The notes under the pieces were generated by a model. The model worked only from the letters and a program-made list of their open reading frames with translations. It had not been told where the DNA came from and made no database searches. This document shows, in pieces, positions 10,503-18,796 of a stretch of 64,000 bases of DNA. A program made the position numbers and the translations under genes. Positions within the stretch are counted from its first letter, which is position 1, and each line of letters begins with the position of its first letter. The stretch comes from Pseudomonas sp. URMO17WK12:I2 (GTDB lineage: Bacteria; Pseudomonadota; Gammaproteobacteria; Pseudomonadales; Pseudomonadaceae), in NCBI RefSeq assembly GCF_003253735.1, contig NZ_QKYW01000008.1, forward strand, positions 161,927 through 225,926, given 5' to 3'.

Positions 10503-11282
10503 TCAGTCCGGGGCGTGGTCGCGCAGGAACACCAGCTTGTCGGCAGTCGAGTCCTTGGCCGAAAAGCGGTAACCCTGATCGTCGAAGTCCTTGAGTTGCT
10601 GCGGCTCCGTCACGCGTTCCTTGATCACGTTGCGGGCCATCAGGCCGCGGGCCTTCTTGGCGTAGAAGCTGATGATCTTGTACTGGCCGTTCTTCAGGTC
10701 CTTGAACTCGGTGTCGATGATCCGCGCCTTGAGCACCTTGCGCTTGACTGCCCCGAAGTACTCGTTGGAGGCCAGGTTGAGCAGCACGTCGTCGCCCTGG
10801 GCCTGCAGCGCCTGGTTCAGCCACTCGCTGATGTGCTCGCCCCAGAACGCATAGAGGTCCTTGCCGCGGGCGTTGGCCAGCTTGGTGCCCATCTCCAGGC
10901 GGTAGGGCATCATCAGGTCGAGCGGGCGCAGCAGGCCATACAGGCCGGAGAGCATGCGCAGGTGCTGCTGGGCGAAATCGAAGTCGGCCTCGCTGAAGCT
11001 TTCCGCGTCCAGGCCGGTGTACACATCACCCTTGAAAGCCAGCAGCGCCTGCTTGGCGTTGTGCGTGTCGAAGGCCGGGGTCCAGCTGCCGAAGCGCGCC
11101 GCGTTGAGGCCGGCGAGCTTGTCGGACAGGTGCATCAGGTCGGCGATCTGCGCGGGCGTGAAGTCGCGCAGCTGGGCGATCAGTTCCTGGGAATGGTCGA
11201 GAAATTCGGGCTGGGTGAAGCGCGAGGTCACCGGCGCGGTGTCGTAATCGAGGGTCTTGGCAGGTGAAATCACCATCAGCAT
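10503..11282 (-). CDS. yaaA: peroxide-stress protein YaaA (DUF328)
   Basis: A 259-residue cytoplasmic protein that matches YaaA along its whole length. It has the N-terminal ISPAKTLDY motif, the central FKGDVYTGL and FAQQHLRMLSGLYG segments and the C-terminal FYAKKARGLMAR. In E. coli YaaA lowers free intracellular iron during hydrogen peroxide stress and binds DNA. The GAAGGAGACGACTC leader gives a strong ribosome site. No OxyR-type operator was recognised upstream by eye. Confidence 0.95.
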   Translation of the reverse strand: MLMVISPAKTLDYDTAPVTSRFTQPEFLDHSQELIAQLRDFTPAQIADLMHLSDKLAGLNAARFGSWTPAFDTHNAKQALLAFKGDVYTGLDAESFSEADFDFAQQHLRMLSGLYGLLRPLDLMMPYRLEMGTKLANARGKDLYAFWGEHISEWLNQALQAQGDDVLLNLASNEYFGAVKRKVLKARIIDTEFKDLKNGQYKIISFYAKKARGLMARNVIKERVTEPQQLKDFDDQGYRFSAKDSTADKLVFLRDHAPD

Positions 11283-11669
11283 GAGTCGTCTCCTTCGGCG
11301 GAGCGGCGATTCTAGCCGATTCGGCGGCGCCAGCGGGCAGCTGGCGAGAGTGCCCGACTCATGACTCTAGTGCCCGCCGAGTACCGCTGCCAAGGTCATT
11401 CGTCCAACCGACAAATAAAAATAAAAAAACTGAAAAGATCATTTGCCTGTCACATTTTTTGGAGTATCAACGAACTGTGGTTTGCCGCGAACCGAGCATG
11501 AACAACGGCCCGCGCAGCCCACGTCTTGAAAGACCGCCGAACCCTGAAGACAGGTGGCGGCCCTCGGCCCTCATCCGTTTGCATCTCCCCTCACCGGGGA
11601 GTCGGTGGCCCTGTGTGGCGGAGCGCCGTCCCGGCATTCCGTCGCTGGATCCGACAAAAGGTGACGAGT
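11283..11669. other. divergent yaaA-phoH intergenic region
   Basis: 387 bp without a credible gene. It contains an A-rich tract (ACAAATAAAAATAAAAAAACTG near 11410-11432, described here in pieces), which suggests a promoter region for the PIN-PhoH gene. Beyond it lie ~210 bp of GC-rich leader containing a CTCCCC-TCACC-GGGGAG hairpin at 11585-11601. No riboswitch class was recognised. Confidence 0.5.
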
Positions 11670-13061
11670 ATGGATGACCACGGACGCATCAAGCCCACCG
11701 CCCCAACCTTGTATGCCCTCGACACCAATGTCCTGATTCACGATCCCAACGCGCTGCTCAATTTCCAGGAACACCACGTCGCCATCCCGATGACGGTGCT
11801 GGAGGAACTCGACAAACTGAAAACCGGCAAGCAGGGCGTCGCCGCCGAATGCCGCCAGGCCATTCGCCTGATCGACAAGATCCTCGATGGCGCCACCCCC
11901 GAGGACGTCGAGCACGGCGTGCCGATCCAGCGTGAGAAGAGCGGCCCCTGCGGCTTCCTGTCGATTCTCATGAGCAAGAGCGCGGCGCCGGTCACCTGGC
12001 TGCCCGAAGACCTCAACGACAACAAGATCATCAACCAACTGGTGGAGCTCAAGGCGCGTCGCCCGGGCACCTCCGTGGTGCTGGTCACCAAGGACATCAA
12101 CATGCGCCTGAAGGCGCGTGGCTGCGGGCTGGATTCCGAGGATTACCATACCGACCAGCTGGTCGACGACATCTCGCTGCTGTCCAAGGGTTACCACAAC
12201 GTCGATGGCGCCTTCTGGGATCGTGTCGCCAAGGTCGATACCCGTCAGGGCCACGGGCGCACCTGGCACCGCGTGCAGCTCAGCGAAGACCTGCCGGCGG
12301 TCAACGTCAACGAATTCATCATCGACGAGCAAGGCTTCGTCGGTTGGGTCAAGGAGGTTGAAGGCAACGAGCTGCTGATTCTCGACCTGCATCAGGAACC
12401 GCTGCTGCACCAGGAAGCCTGGGGGCTCAAGCCACGGGACATCCACCAGGCGTTGGCGCTCTACGCGCTGCTCGATCCGGATATTCACTTGGTCAACCTG
12501 ACCGGCGCCGCCGGTTCGGGCAAGACCATCCTGGCGCTGGCCGCCGCCATCGAGCAGACCATGGTCAGCAAGCGCTATCGACGGATCATCGCCACCCGCT
12601 CGGTGCAGGGGCTGGACCAGGAAATCGGCTTTCTGCCCGGCACCGAGGCGGAGAAGATGGAGCCCTGGCTGGGCGCCATCACCGATAACCTCGAAGCCCT
12701 GCACATGGATGACGAGAACACCCATGGCAGCGTCGACTACATCCTGCAGAAGGTGCCGTTGCAGTTCAAATCGCTGAACTACATCCGCGGGCGCAGCTTC
12801 CAGCAGAGCCTGATCCTGATCGACGAATGCCAGAACCTCACCCCGCACCAGATGAAGACCATCATCACCCGCGCCGGCGCCGGTTCCAAGGTGATCTGCC
12901 TGGGCAACCTGGCGCAGATCGATACGCCCTATCTGTCGGCGCCCAGCTCGGGCCTGACCTACCTCACCGAGCGCTTCAAGGGCTTCGAGCACGGCGTGCA
13001 TATCACCCTGCAGGGCGTGCCACGCTCGATTCTCGCCGAGTACGCGGAAAGCCACATGTAG
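11670..13061 (+). CDS. PIN domain-PhoH ATPase fusion
   Basis: A 463-residue protein. An N-terminal PIN-like nuclease domain (~13-150) has acidic residues at the expected places (Asp18 in ALDTNVLI, and the EELDKLK segment at ~45). It is followed by a PhoH-type P-loop ATPase with Walker A GAAGSGKT (~279-286) and Walker B LILIDECQ (~379-386). Proteins of this architecture are proposed RNA helicase-nucleases. The start at 11670 is chosen because AAAGGTGA precedes it and because upstream in-frame residues are low-complexity. An 8-bp hairpin follows the stop. Confidence 0.92.
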   Translation: MDDHGRIKPTAPTLYALDTNVLIHDPNALLNFQEHHVAIPMTVLEELDKLKTGKQGVAAECRQAIRLIDKILDGATPEDVEHGVPIQREKSGPCGFLSILMSKSAAPVTWLPEDLNDNKIINQLVELKARRPGTSVVLVTKDINMRLKARGCGLDSEDYHTDQLVDDISLLSKGYHNVDGAFWDRVAKVDTRQGHGRTWHRVQLSEDLPAVNVNEFIIDEQGFVGWVKEVEGNELLILDLHQEPLLHQEAWGLKPRDIHQALALYALLDPDIHLVNLTGAAGSGKTILALAAAIEQTMVSKRYRRIIATRSVQGLDQEIGFLPGTEAEKMEPWLGAITDNLEALHMDDENTHGSVDYILQKVPLQFKSLNYIRGRSFQQSLILIDECQNLTPHQMKTIITRAGAGSKVICLGNLAQIDTPYLSAPSSGLTYLTERFKGFEHGVHITLQGVPRSILAEYAESHM

Positions 13062-13070
13062 GGACGGACG

Positions 13071-13093
13071 CGGCCCGGCGCAATACCGGGCCG
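13071..13093 (+). terminator. hairpin after the PhoH gene, between convergent genes
   Basis: CGGCCCGG-cgcaata-CCGGGCCG forms an 8-bp GC stem 10 bp after the stop of the PIN-PhoH gene and just before the convergent LRR gene's stop. No T-run follows, so intrinsic termination is uncertain. Confidence 0.4.
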
Positions 13094-13098
13094 GCTGC

Positions 13099-14139
13099 TC
13101 AGGCCGGCCAGAATGGCCGGTCTGGGACGGGCAGGCCGCGGCTCTGCCGAATGGCCTGCAGCTGTTGGTCGAGCCCACGCTTGCCGCTCCAGGCCTGCAG
13201 GGTTTCCAGCGAGGACGGCAGCTCATGGGTGAGCAGCTCGGGCAAATCCACTGCCGGAAGATTCAGCAGGCGCAGGTCGCGTAAGCGTGAGTCGCGCAGG
13301 CCGCTCAATTCGCCAAGGGATTTGCAGTTGCTCAGTTGCAGGCTGTGCAGCTTTGGCGTCTCCGTGAGGTCCAGGCGTGTCAGCTGGGCCTGATCCTCGA
13401 CCCACAAGGCCTGCAAACCAGGAAAATTCGCCAGCTCCAGGCTGTTGAGACCTCGCACGCGGATGATCTCCAGGTTGCGCACTGCGCCATGGGTCAGCTC
13501 CGGCATGGTTTCGCGGCTGCCGAAGCTGATGGACAGAAAGTCGAGTGATGGCAGTTGGCTGACCACCGCCAGTGAGGTCTTGGCTGACTGCCTGTGCAGG
13601 TACAGGGTGTCGATCCCGGTGTGGCCGGCCAGGGCCTCCAGGTTGTGAGCCTGCACGCTGAGCGCGAGTCTGCGCAGGCTGGTCAAGCCCGCCAGGGGCG
13701 CGAGGTCGATCTGCGGGCCACGGTCCTGGGACAGGCGCAGGCGGGTCAGGTTGGCAAGGCTCGGGTGAGCGGCCAGGGCTGGAAAGTCGCCGTGTTCGAC
13801 CTGCAAGGCGAAATCACGTAGTTGATGCAGGCCGTTAAGGCCTTGCTGCAAACCCTGCAACCGACGCAGGCAGTCCAGCGTCAGCCAGCGAGCATTGGGC
13901 AAGGCAAGCAGCTGTGTGGCATCGAAGCCGTCACCCGGCTCGTGGGAGTAGAAGCGTACTTCGATGCGGTCGGTGTAATGCGCACATAGCGCGTCCAGCT
14001 CGGCCAGCAGGGCGTCGTCGTAGGCCTGGGCGGTGGAAAACTGCACGGTACAGCGGTTTTGCGGATCGGCCTCCAGGGTCGCCGTCAGGTCTTCGCGCAG
14101 CTCGCTGAGAGCAGGGTTGGTGACGCGTTTGTGGAACAT
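13099..14139 (-). CDS. leucine-rich-repeat protein
   Basis: A 346-residue protein without a signal peptide. After an ~80-residue N-terminal domain it consists of degenerate leucine-rich repeats of about 21-25 residues (for example LANLTRLRLSQ, LTSLRRLALSVQ, LPSLDFLSISFG, FPGLQALWVED). These repeats form protein-binding solenoids, so a cytoplasmic protein-interaction role is likely, but the partner is unknown. The methionine of MFHKRVTNPAL at 14139 is preferred over 14178, since the residues before it are not conserved-looking and a GAG precedes it. It is divergent from moaC. Confidence 0.75.
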   Translation of the reverse strand: MFHKRVTNPALSELREDLTATLEADPQNRCTVQFSTAQAYDDALLAELDALCAHYTDRIEVRFYSHEPGDGFDATQLLALPNARWLTLDCLRRLQGLQQGLNGLHQLRDFALQVEHGDFPALAAHPSLANLTRLRLSQDRGPQIDLAPLAGLTSLRRLALSVQAHNLEALAGHTGIDTLYLHRQSAKTSLAVVSQLPSLDFLSISFGSRETMPELTHGAVRNLEIIRVRGLNSLELANFPGLQALWVEDQAQLTRLDLTETPKLHSLQLSNCKSLGELSGLRDSRLRDLRLLNLPAVDLPELLTHELPSSLETLQAWSGKRGLDQQLQAIRQSRGLPVPDRPFWPA

Positions 14140-14266
14140 AGGGGTTCTCGAACAGCAGGGTAGCGCCCATGTTCGCATTGCCTATACGCCCTTGCCAGTT
14201 GGCTGGCAGGTTTGCACCGACTGCCCCGGAGCCTACAATCGCCCCTTCAGGAATTGGAGATTGCTT

Positions 14267-14746
14267 GTGCTGACTCATCTAGACTCCCAGGGGCGCGCCA
14301 ACATGGTCGACGTCAGCGACAAGGCGCAGACCGTGCGAGAAGCCGTGGCCGAGGCCCGGGTGCGCATGCTGCCCACCACCTTGCAGATGATCGTCGACGG
14401 CGAGCACCCCAAGGGCGACGTATTCGCCGTGGCGCGTATCGCCGGCATCCAGGCCGCGAAAAAGACTGCCGATCTGATTCCCTTGTGTCATCCGCTGATG
14501 CTCACCAGCGTCAAGGTCGAGCTGCAGGCCGATGGTGAGGATGCGGTGCTGATTCGCGCGCGCTGCAAACTCACCGGCCAGACCGGGGTGGAAATGGAGG
14601 CGCTGACCGCCGCCAGCGTGGCAGCGCTGACTATCTACGACATGTGCAAGGCGGTGGATCGCGGCATGGTCATCGAGCAGGTGCGCCTGCTGGAAAAACT
14701 CGGTGGCAAGAGTGGCCATTTCCTGGCAGGCGAGGGCGAGCGATGA
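14267..14746 (+). CDS. moaC: cyclic pyranopterin monophosphate synthase MoaC
   Basis: A 159-residue protein starting at a GTG (MLTHLDSQGRANMVDVSD), with GGAG 7 bp upstream. MoaC converts the GTP-derived cyclic intermediate made by MoaA into cPMP in molybdenum-cofactor synthesis. The family motifs PLCHPLMLT, TGVEMEALTA and YDMCKAVDRGM are all present, the last holding the catalytic aspartate and lysine. The stop overlaps the moaD start by 3 bases, indicating translational coupling. moaA is not in this window. Confidence 0.96.
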   Translation: MLTHLDSQGRANMVDVSDKAQTVREAVAEARVRMLPTTLQMIVDGEHPKGDVFAVARIAGIQAAKKTADLIPLCHPLMLTSVKVELQADGEDAVLIRARCKLTGQTGVEMEALTAASVAALTIYDMCKAVDRGMVIEQVRLLEKLGGKSGHFLAGEGER

Positions 14747-14985
14747 TCCGCGTGCAGTACTTCGCCCGCTACCGCGAAACCCTGGGCCTGGATAGCGAAG
14801 AGTTGCCAGGCAGTTTCGCCAGCCTCGACGAGCTGCGCCTGCATCTGCTGGCCCGCGGCGGCGCCTGGGAGGTGCTCGCCGAGCGTGGGCTGATGTGCGC
14901 TCGCAACGAGGAACTCTGTGCCTTGAGTGAGCCGCTGGTTGATGGCGACTCGGTGGCCTTCTTTCCCACGGTTACCGGAGGCTGA
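14743..14985 (+). CDS. moaD: molybdopterin synthase sulfur-carrier subunit MoaD
   Basis: An 80-residue ubiquitin-fold protein ending in the required Gly-Gly (TVTGG). The terminal glycine is adenylated and converted to a thiocarboxylate that donates sulfur to cPMP in the MoaD/MoaE complex. It starts inside the end of moaC (ATGA overlap) and is followed 1 bp after its stop by moaE, so the three genes form a tight operon. Confidence 0.95.
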   Translation: MIRVQYFARYRETLGLDSEELPGSFASLDELRLHLLARGGAWEVLAERGLMCARNEELCALSEPLVDGDSVAFFPTVTGG

Positions 14986-14986
14986 G

Positions 14987-15445
14987 ATGGGCATTCGCGT
15001 CCAGCAGGGCGTCTTCGATCCGGGGCAGGAGACCAACGCCGTGCATGCCGCCAACACCGGCGTCGGCGCGGTGGCATGCTTCGTCGGCTATGTGCGCGAC
15101 TTCAATGACGGCCAGGACGTGGCGGGGATGTTTCTCGAGCATTTCCCGGGCATGACCGAAAAGGCCCTGGCCGGCATCGAGGCCCAGGCCCGCGAGCGCT
15201 GGCCGTTGCTTGGCGTCGAGGTGGTTCACCGGGTGGGGCGACTGGAGCCCGGCGAGCCGATCGTCTTCGTTGGTGTGGCCAGCGCCCATCGCCAGGCGGC
15301 CTTTCAGGCCTGCGAGTTCATCATGGACTACCTGAAGACCCGCGCGCCGTTCTGGAAAAAGGAAGACACCGCCAGCGGCCCGCGTTGGGTCGAAGGCCGT
15401 GAAAGCGATCAGGCGTCCGCCAGGCGTTGGCAAGCCGATAGCTGA
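14987..15445 (+). CDS. moaE: molybdopterin synthase catalytic subunit MoaE
   Basis: A 152-residue protein of normal length. The conserved segments GAVACFVGYVRDFN, EHFPGMTEK, VASAHRQAAFQACEFIMDYLKTRAPFWKKE (in pieces) and the C-terminal WVEGR match MoaE, and the active-site lysines lie in PFWKKE. It builds the dithiolene of molybdopterin from cPMP using sulfur from MoaD. A GGAG for this gene lies within the last codons of moaD. Confidence 0.96.
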   Translation: MGIRVQQGVFDPGQETNAVHAANTGVGAVACFVGYVRDFNDGQDVAGMFLEHFPGMTEKALAGIEAQARERWPLLGVEVVHRVGRLEPGEPIVFVGVASAHRQAAFQACEFIMDYLKTRAPFWKKEDTASGPRWVEGRESDQASARRWQADS

Positions 15446-15454
15446 AAAAGCCTT

Positions 15455-15619
15455 TCAGCCGAACTCGATAAACACCTTGAAGAACAGCGGCGCGAACATC
15501 GACAGGCCGCCCAGCCCGGTCAGCCAGATACCCCATTCCTGTTCGCGGTTGTTGAAGCCGATACCCAGCAGCAGAAAGCCGCTGATCAGCAGCACGATCA
15601 TGATGTGGAAAGCGTCCAT
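15455..15619 (-). CDS. small membrane protein (54 aa)
   Basis: A 54-residue protein starting MDAFHIMIVLLISG, with two hydrophobic segments (~4-20 and 28-47). The start is fixed by a strong AAGGAGG 7-8 bp upstream. It converges with moaE, with a gap of 9 bp. No named family is recognised. It is probably a small inner-membrane protein. Confidence 0.6.
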   Translation of the reverse strand: MDAFHIMIVLLISGFLLLGIGFNNREQEWGIWLTGLGGLSMFAPLFFKVFIEFG

Positions 15620-15658
15620 GGCGAAGCCTCCTTGGAAGTGTCGCGTGCCAGGAGCTGC

Positions 15659-15688
15659 GCCGCTGTCTTGGCATGCCAAGGCAGCGGC
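15659..15688. repeat. 30-bp near-perfect palindrome upstream of the small membrane gene
   Basis: GCCGCTGTCTTGGCA followed by its near-exact reverse complement TGCCAAGGCAGCGGC forms a 30-bp palindrome with one mismatch and no loop. It lies 40-70 bp upstream of the 54-aa gene. It could be an operator for a dimeric regulator. There is no U-run to suggest a terminator. Confidence 0.4.
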
Positions 15689-15893
15689 GGCCTACACCTT
15701 GAGCATAGTCGAGGGGGCGGGTGATGGCGCTGATCCAGAGCAATTCGCGGGATCAATAATGGGCGGCTTTAGCCATCCGCCTGGTCGCGGTGAAAGCACG
15801 GTGGGTCGGCCGGTTCAGCGATTTAATTCGCGGTTGCGGCCGGGCGCGATTAAAATCGCCGCCTGAATTCTCCTGCTACCCAAGGATCCTGTT

Positions 15894-17075
15894 ATGCCCC
15901 GTATCGGAACCCCCCTGTCGCCCAGCGCGACCCGTGTGTTGCTGTGTGGCTCGGGCGAGCTCGGCAAGGAAGTGGTCATCGAACTGCAGCGCCTCGGCGT
16001 CGAAGTGATCGCCGTCGATCGCTACGCCAACGCACCGGCCATGCAGGTGGCGCATCGCAGCCACGTGATCAACATGCTCGACGGCGCGGCGTTGCGTGCG
16101 GTGATCGAGCAGGAGAAGCCGCACTACATCGTGCCGGAAATCGAGGCGATCGCCACCGCCACCCTGGTCGAGCTGGAAAACGAAGGCTACACGGTGATCC
16201 CTAGCGCCCGCGCCGCGCAGCTGACCATGAACCGTGAAGGCATCCGTCGCCTGGCTGCCGAAGAGCTCGGTCTGCCGACTTCGCCCTACAAGTTCGCCGA
16301 CTCCTTCGAGGAGTTCCAGGCGGCAGTAAGTGCTATCGGTTTCCCGTGCGTGGTCAAGCCGATCATGAGCTCGTCTGGCAAGGGCCAGTCGGTGCTCAAG
16401 GGCACTGATGACGTACAGAAAGCCTGGGATTACGCCCAGGCCGGCGGGCGTGCCGGCAAGGGCCGGGTGATCGTCGAGGGCTTCATCGACTTCGATTACG
16501 AAATCACCCTGCTGACCGTGCGTCACGTCGGCGGCACCACCTTCTGTGCGCCGGTCGGTCATCGCCAAGAGAAGGGCGACTACCAGGAATCCTGGCAGCC
16601 CCAGGCGATGAGCCCGGCCGCCCGTGCCGAGGCCGAGCGCATCGCCCTGGCCGTTACCGGCTCGCTGGGTGGTCGCGGCCTGTTCGGCGTCGAGCTGTTC
16701 GTCAAAGGCGATCAGGTGTGGTTCTGCGAAATCTCGCCGCGCCCGCACGATACCGGCCTGGTGACGCTGATTTCCCAGGACCTGTCCGAGTTCGCCCTGC
16801 ATGCTCGCGCCATTCTCGGCCTGCCGATCCCGGCGATCCGCCAGTTCGGCCCGTCCGCCTCGGCGGTGATCCTGGTCGAAGGCGAATCCACGCAGGTCAG
16901 CTTTGGCAGCCTGGGCGCCGCGCTCACCGAGGCGGATACCGCCCTGCGCCTGTTCGGCAAGCCGGAAGTCAGTGGCCAGCGGCGCATGGGCGTGGCCCTG
17001 GCGCGTGACGAGTCACTGGAGGCTGCGCGCGCCAAGGCATTGCGCTCGGCGCAGGCGGTCAAGGTCGAGCTGTAA
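15894..17075 (+). CDS. purT: formate-dependent phosphoribosylglycinamide formyltransferase 2
   Basis: A 393-residue ATP-grasp protein. The start MPRIGTPLSPSATRVLLCGSGELGKE is the family N terminus. The PIMSSSGKGQSV loop and the YEITLLTVRH segment of the ATP-grasp domain are present, as is the EISPRPHDTGLVT motif. It uses formate and ATP to formylate GAR in purine synthesis, the alternative to folate-dependent PurN. The AT-rich GCGATT-AA-AATCGC palindrome at 15848-15861 lies in the promoter region. It is a single gene. Confidence 0.96.
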   Translation: MPRIGTPLSPSATRVLLCGSGELGKEVVIELQRLGVEVIAVDRYANAPAMQVAHRSHVINMLDGAALRAVIEQEKPHYIVPEIEAIATATLVELENEGYTVIPSARAAQLTMNREGIRRLAAEELGLPTSPYKFADSFEEFQAAVSAIGFPCVVKPIMSSSGKGQSVLKGTDDVQKAWDYAQAGGRAGKGRVIVEGFIDFDYEITLLTVRHVGGTTFCAPVGHRQEKGDYQESWQPQAMSPAARAEAERIALAVTGSLGGRGLFGVELFVKGDQVWFCEISPRPHDTGLVTLISQDLSEFALHARAILGLPIPAIRQFGPSASAVILVEGESTQVSFGSLGAALTEADTALRLFGKPEVSGQRRMGVALARDESLEAARAKALRSAQAVKVEL

Positions 17076-17081
17076 CTCTTC

Positions 17082-17201
17082 AAAGTCTGCAGCGCGTCGG
17101 CACTGCGGCGTTAAAAACAGGCTCGGAATGCTCATGTACACCAGTACACTCCGCTTCCTCGCCTGTTTTTGCCTTGCATTGCTCTAGCTCGCGAGACTTT
17201 G
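17082..17201. repeat. intergenic hairpin repeat, family A, copy 1
   Basis: A ~120-bp element after purT with nested inverted repeats: outer CAAAGTCT/AGACTTTG, inner AAAAACAGGC (17113-17122)/GCCTGTTTTT (17161-17170), and a central TGTAC-ACCA-GTACA. It is closely similar to the element at 40794-40935, and paired positions differ in a compensatory way. No coding potential is apparent. Confidence 0.75.
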
Positions 17202-17539
17202 GTAATTAGGTGCCCGCGTTAGCTCGTTACCGCAGATTCTATTAGTTCATAGGGGGGACGATGCTTCACCTGCGCGGCCCGACCCGTCCACCGCTCTGTG
17301 ATAGCAATGGTGGACGAAAAGAGCGTCATCCACCCTACGTAGCTAGTGATTATCTGTGGGAGCGGGCCATGCCCGCGAAAAATCACGGGCATGGACTGGG
17401 CGTCCCCGCCCGTTCCCACAGGTAACGCAACGATGTTCGCTTCTGCCTTCTTCCCGTCGACCCGTAAGGAATGCGAACTCTCGATTACGGGCGGCCGTGA
17501 GCAGTTTCTCGGCACTAGGCTTCTTGCCGCTGGCATGCT
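17202..17539. repeat. purT-corC intergenic region with two palindromic repeats
   Basis: This stretch has no gene. It contains a CGTCCACC...GGTGGACG inverted repeat (17287-17318) of the type that includes GAGCGTCATCCACCCTACG. It also holds a REP-like element at 17354-17421 whose core is GTGGGAGCGGGCCATGCCCG, ending in CGTCCCCGCCCGTTCCCAC. The second is closely related to 28474-28537 and to 59643-59692. Confidence 0.7.
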
Positions 17540-18793
17540 TCAGTGCTGCTGGGCCTCCCAGGCCCGCACTTCCAGCACGCGGCTGCCGCTCGCCTGGACG
17601 ATCTCCAGCCGGTAGCGGCCCACTTGCAGGCACACCGCGCAGTCCGGGATATTCTCCAGCACTTCGGTCACCAGGCCATTGACCGTCTTCGGCCCGTCGA
17701 CCGGCAACTGCCAGCCCAGTGCCCGGTTCACCTCACGCAGATAGGCGCTGCCCTGGATCGACCAGGTGCCGTCGCCCAGCGGGTAAAATTCGCGAGGATG
17801 GGCGGTTTCCACCGAGCTCAGGTCGCCAACGATCTCTTCGAGGATGTCTTCCAGGGTGACGATGCCCATGGCTTCGCCGTACTCGTCGACCACCACGGCG
17901 GTGCGGTACTTGTGCTGCTGGAAGCTCACCAGCTGATTGGCCAGCGTGGTGCCCTCCGGCACGAAGTACGCCACGTCGCAGGCCAGCAGTACGGCCGCTT
18001 CGTCCAGCTCGCTGCGTCCGGCCAGGCGGCGCATGTGCAGGATCCCTTCGGTCTGGTTGAGGCTGTTGCGGTACACCGGCAGGCGAGTGTGCGAGGCCGT
18101 GCGAACCTGTTCGAGTAGCGCTGTGTTGCCCAGCAGGTCGATGCCGTTGACCTCGTGGCGCGGAATCATCACGTCTTCGACGCTGACCTTGTCCAGCTCC
18201 AGCACGCCGAGCAGCATGGCGCGTCGCTCGGCAGGCAGCGGCAGGTCGTCAGCCTGCAGCGCGTCACGCAGTTCGACCAGGCTCGGCGCATCATCGGGCT
18301 CGGCGCCCTGATCGGCCTTGCCGATGCGCTGGCGCAGGTCCTGGCCAATGATCAGCAGCAGGCGGGTGAGCGGAGATAGCGCCAGGCTGACCAGCTTCAG
18401 CGGCCGGCTGGCCGGGTAGGCGAACAGCGGCGGCGGCAGGATGGCCAGCAGACGGCCGAACGGGTGGGCCAGCATCAACACGGCCAGGGTGAGGATGAAC
18501 GGCGATGGCGCCAGGGTACCGGGCGCACCTTGGCGCAGGGCCAGCAGCGTGGCGGCGACCGAGGCGGCCATGGTGCTGCAGATGGTGCCGATACGCAGGG
18601 TGGCCGACAGCTGCTGGGGCCGGTCGAGCAGGGCGATCAGCCGGGCGGCCGCGCGATGGCCCTGGCGGGCTCGGTAGCGCAGCCGATAGCGGTTCAGGCC
18701 GAACAGTACGGTTCGCGCACAGATGAAAAAAACGGCGCAGCCCAGCAGGCTCAGTAACAGGGCCAGCTGGAACAGCGGGGAGGGTGTGTTCAC
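17540..18793 (-). CDS. CNNM/CBS-domain transporter-like protein (CorC/HlyC family)
   Basis: A 417-residue protein. It begins with a membrane DUF21/CNNM domain of about four helices (~1-150). A CBS-domain pair follows (~190-310, including VEDVMIPRHEVNGID and YRTAVVVDEYGEAMGIVTLEDILEEIVGD), then a C-terminal CorC/HlyC domain (~330-410). Related proteins take part in magnesium or cobalt homeostasis, and YfjD/CorE lies beside ypjD-ffh in E. coli too. The start appears to be GTG at 18793, 3 bp after the ypjD stop, so the two genes form an operon. Confidence 0.9.
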   Translation of the reverse strand: MNTPSPLFQLALLLSLLGCAVFFICARTVLFGLNRYRLRYRARQGHRAAARLIALLDRPQQLSATLRIGTICSTMAASVAATLLALRQGAPGTLAPSPFILTLAVLMLAHPFGRLLAILPPPLFAYPASRPLKLVSLALSPLTRLLLIIGQDLRQRIGKADQGAEPDDAPSLVELRDALQADDLPLPAERRAMLLGVLELDKVSVEDVMIPRHEVNGIDLLGNTALLEQVRTASHTRLPVYRNSLNQTEGILHMRRLAGRSELDEAAVLLACDVAYFVPEGTTLANQLVSFQQHKYRTAVVVDEYGEAMGIVTLEDILEEIVGDLSSVETAHPREFYPLGDGTWSIQGSAYLREVNRALGWQLPVDGPKTVNGLVTEVLENIPDCAVCLQVGRYRLEIVQASGSRVLEVRAWEAQQH

Positions 18794-18796
18794 GGC

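Noticed and set aside
17103..17187. short frame with hydrophobic tail after purT
   Set aside because: It lies entirely within repeat family A and is explained by the inverted arms rather than by coding.
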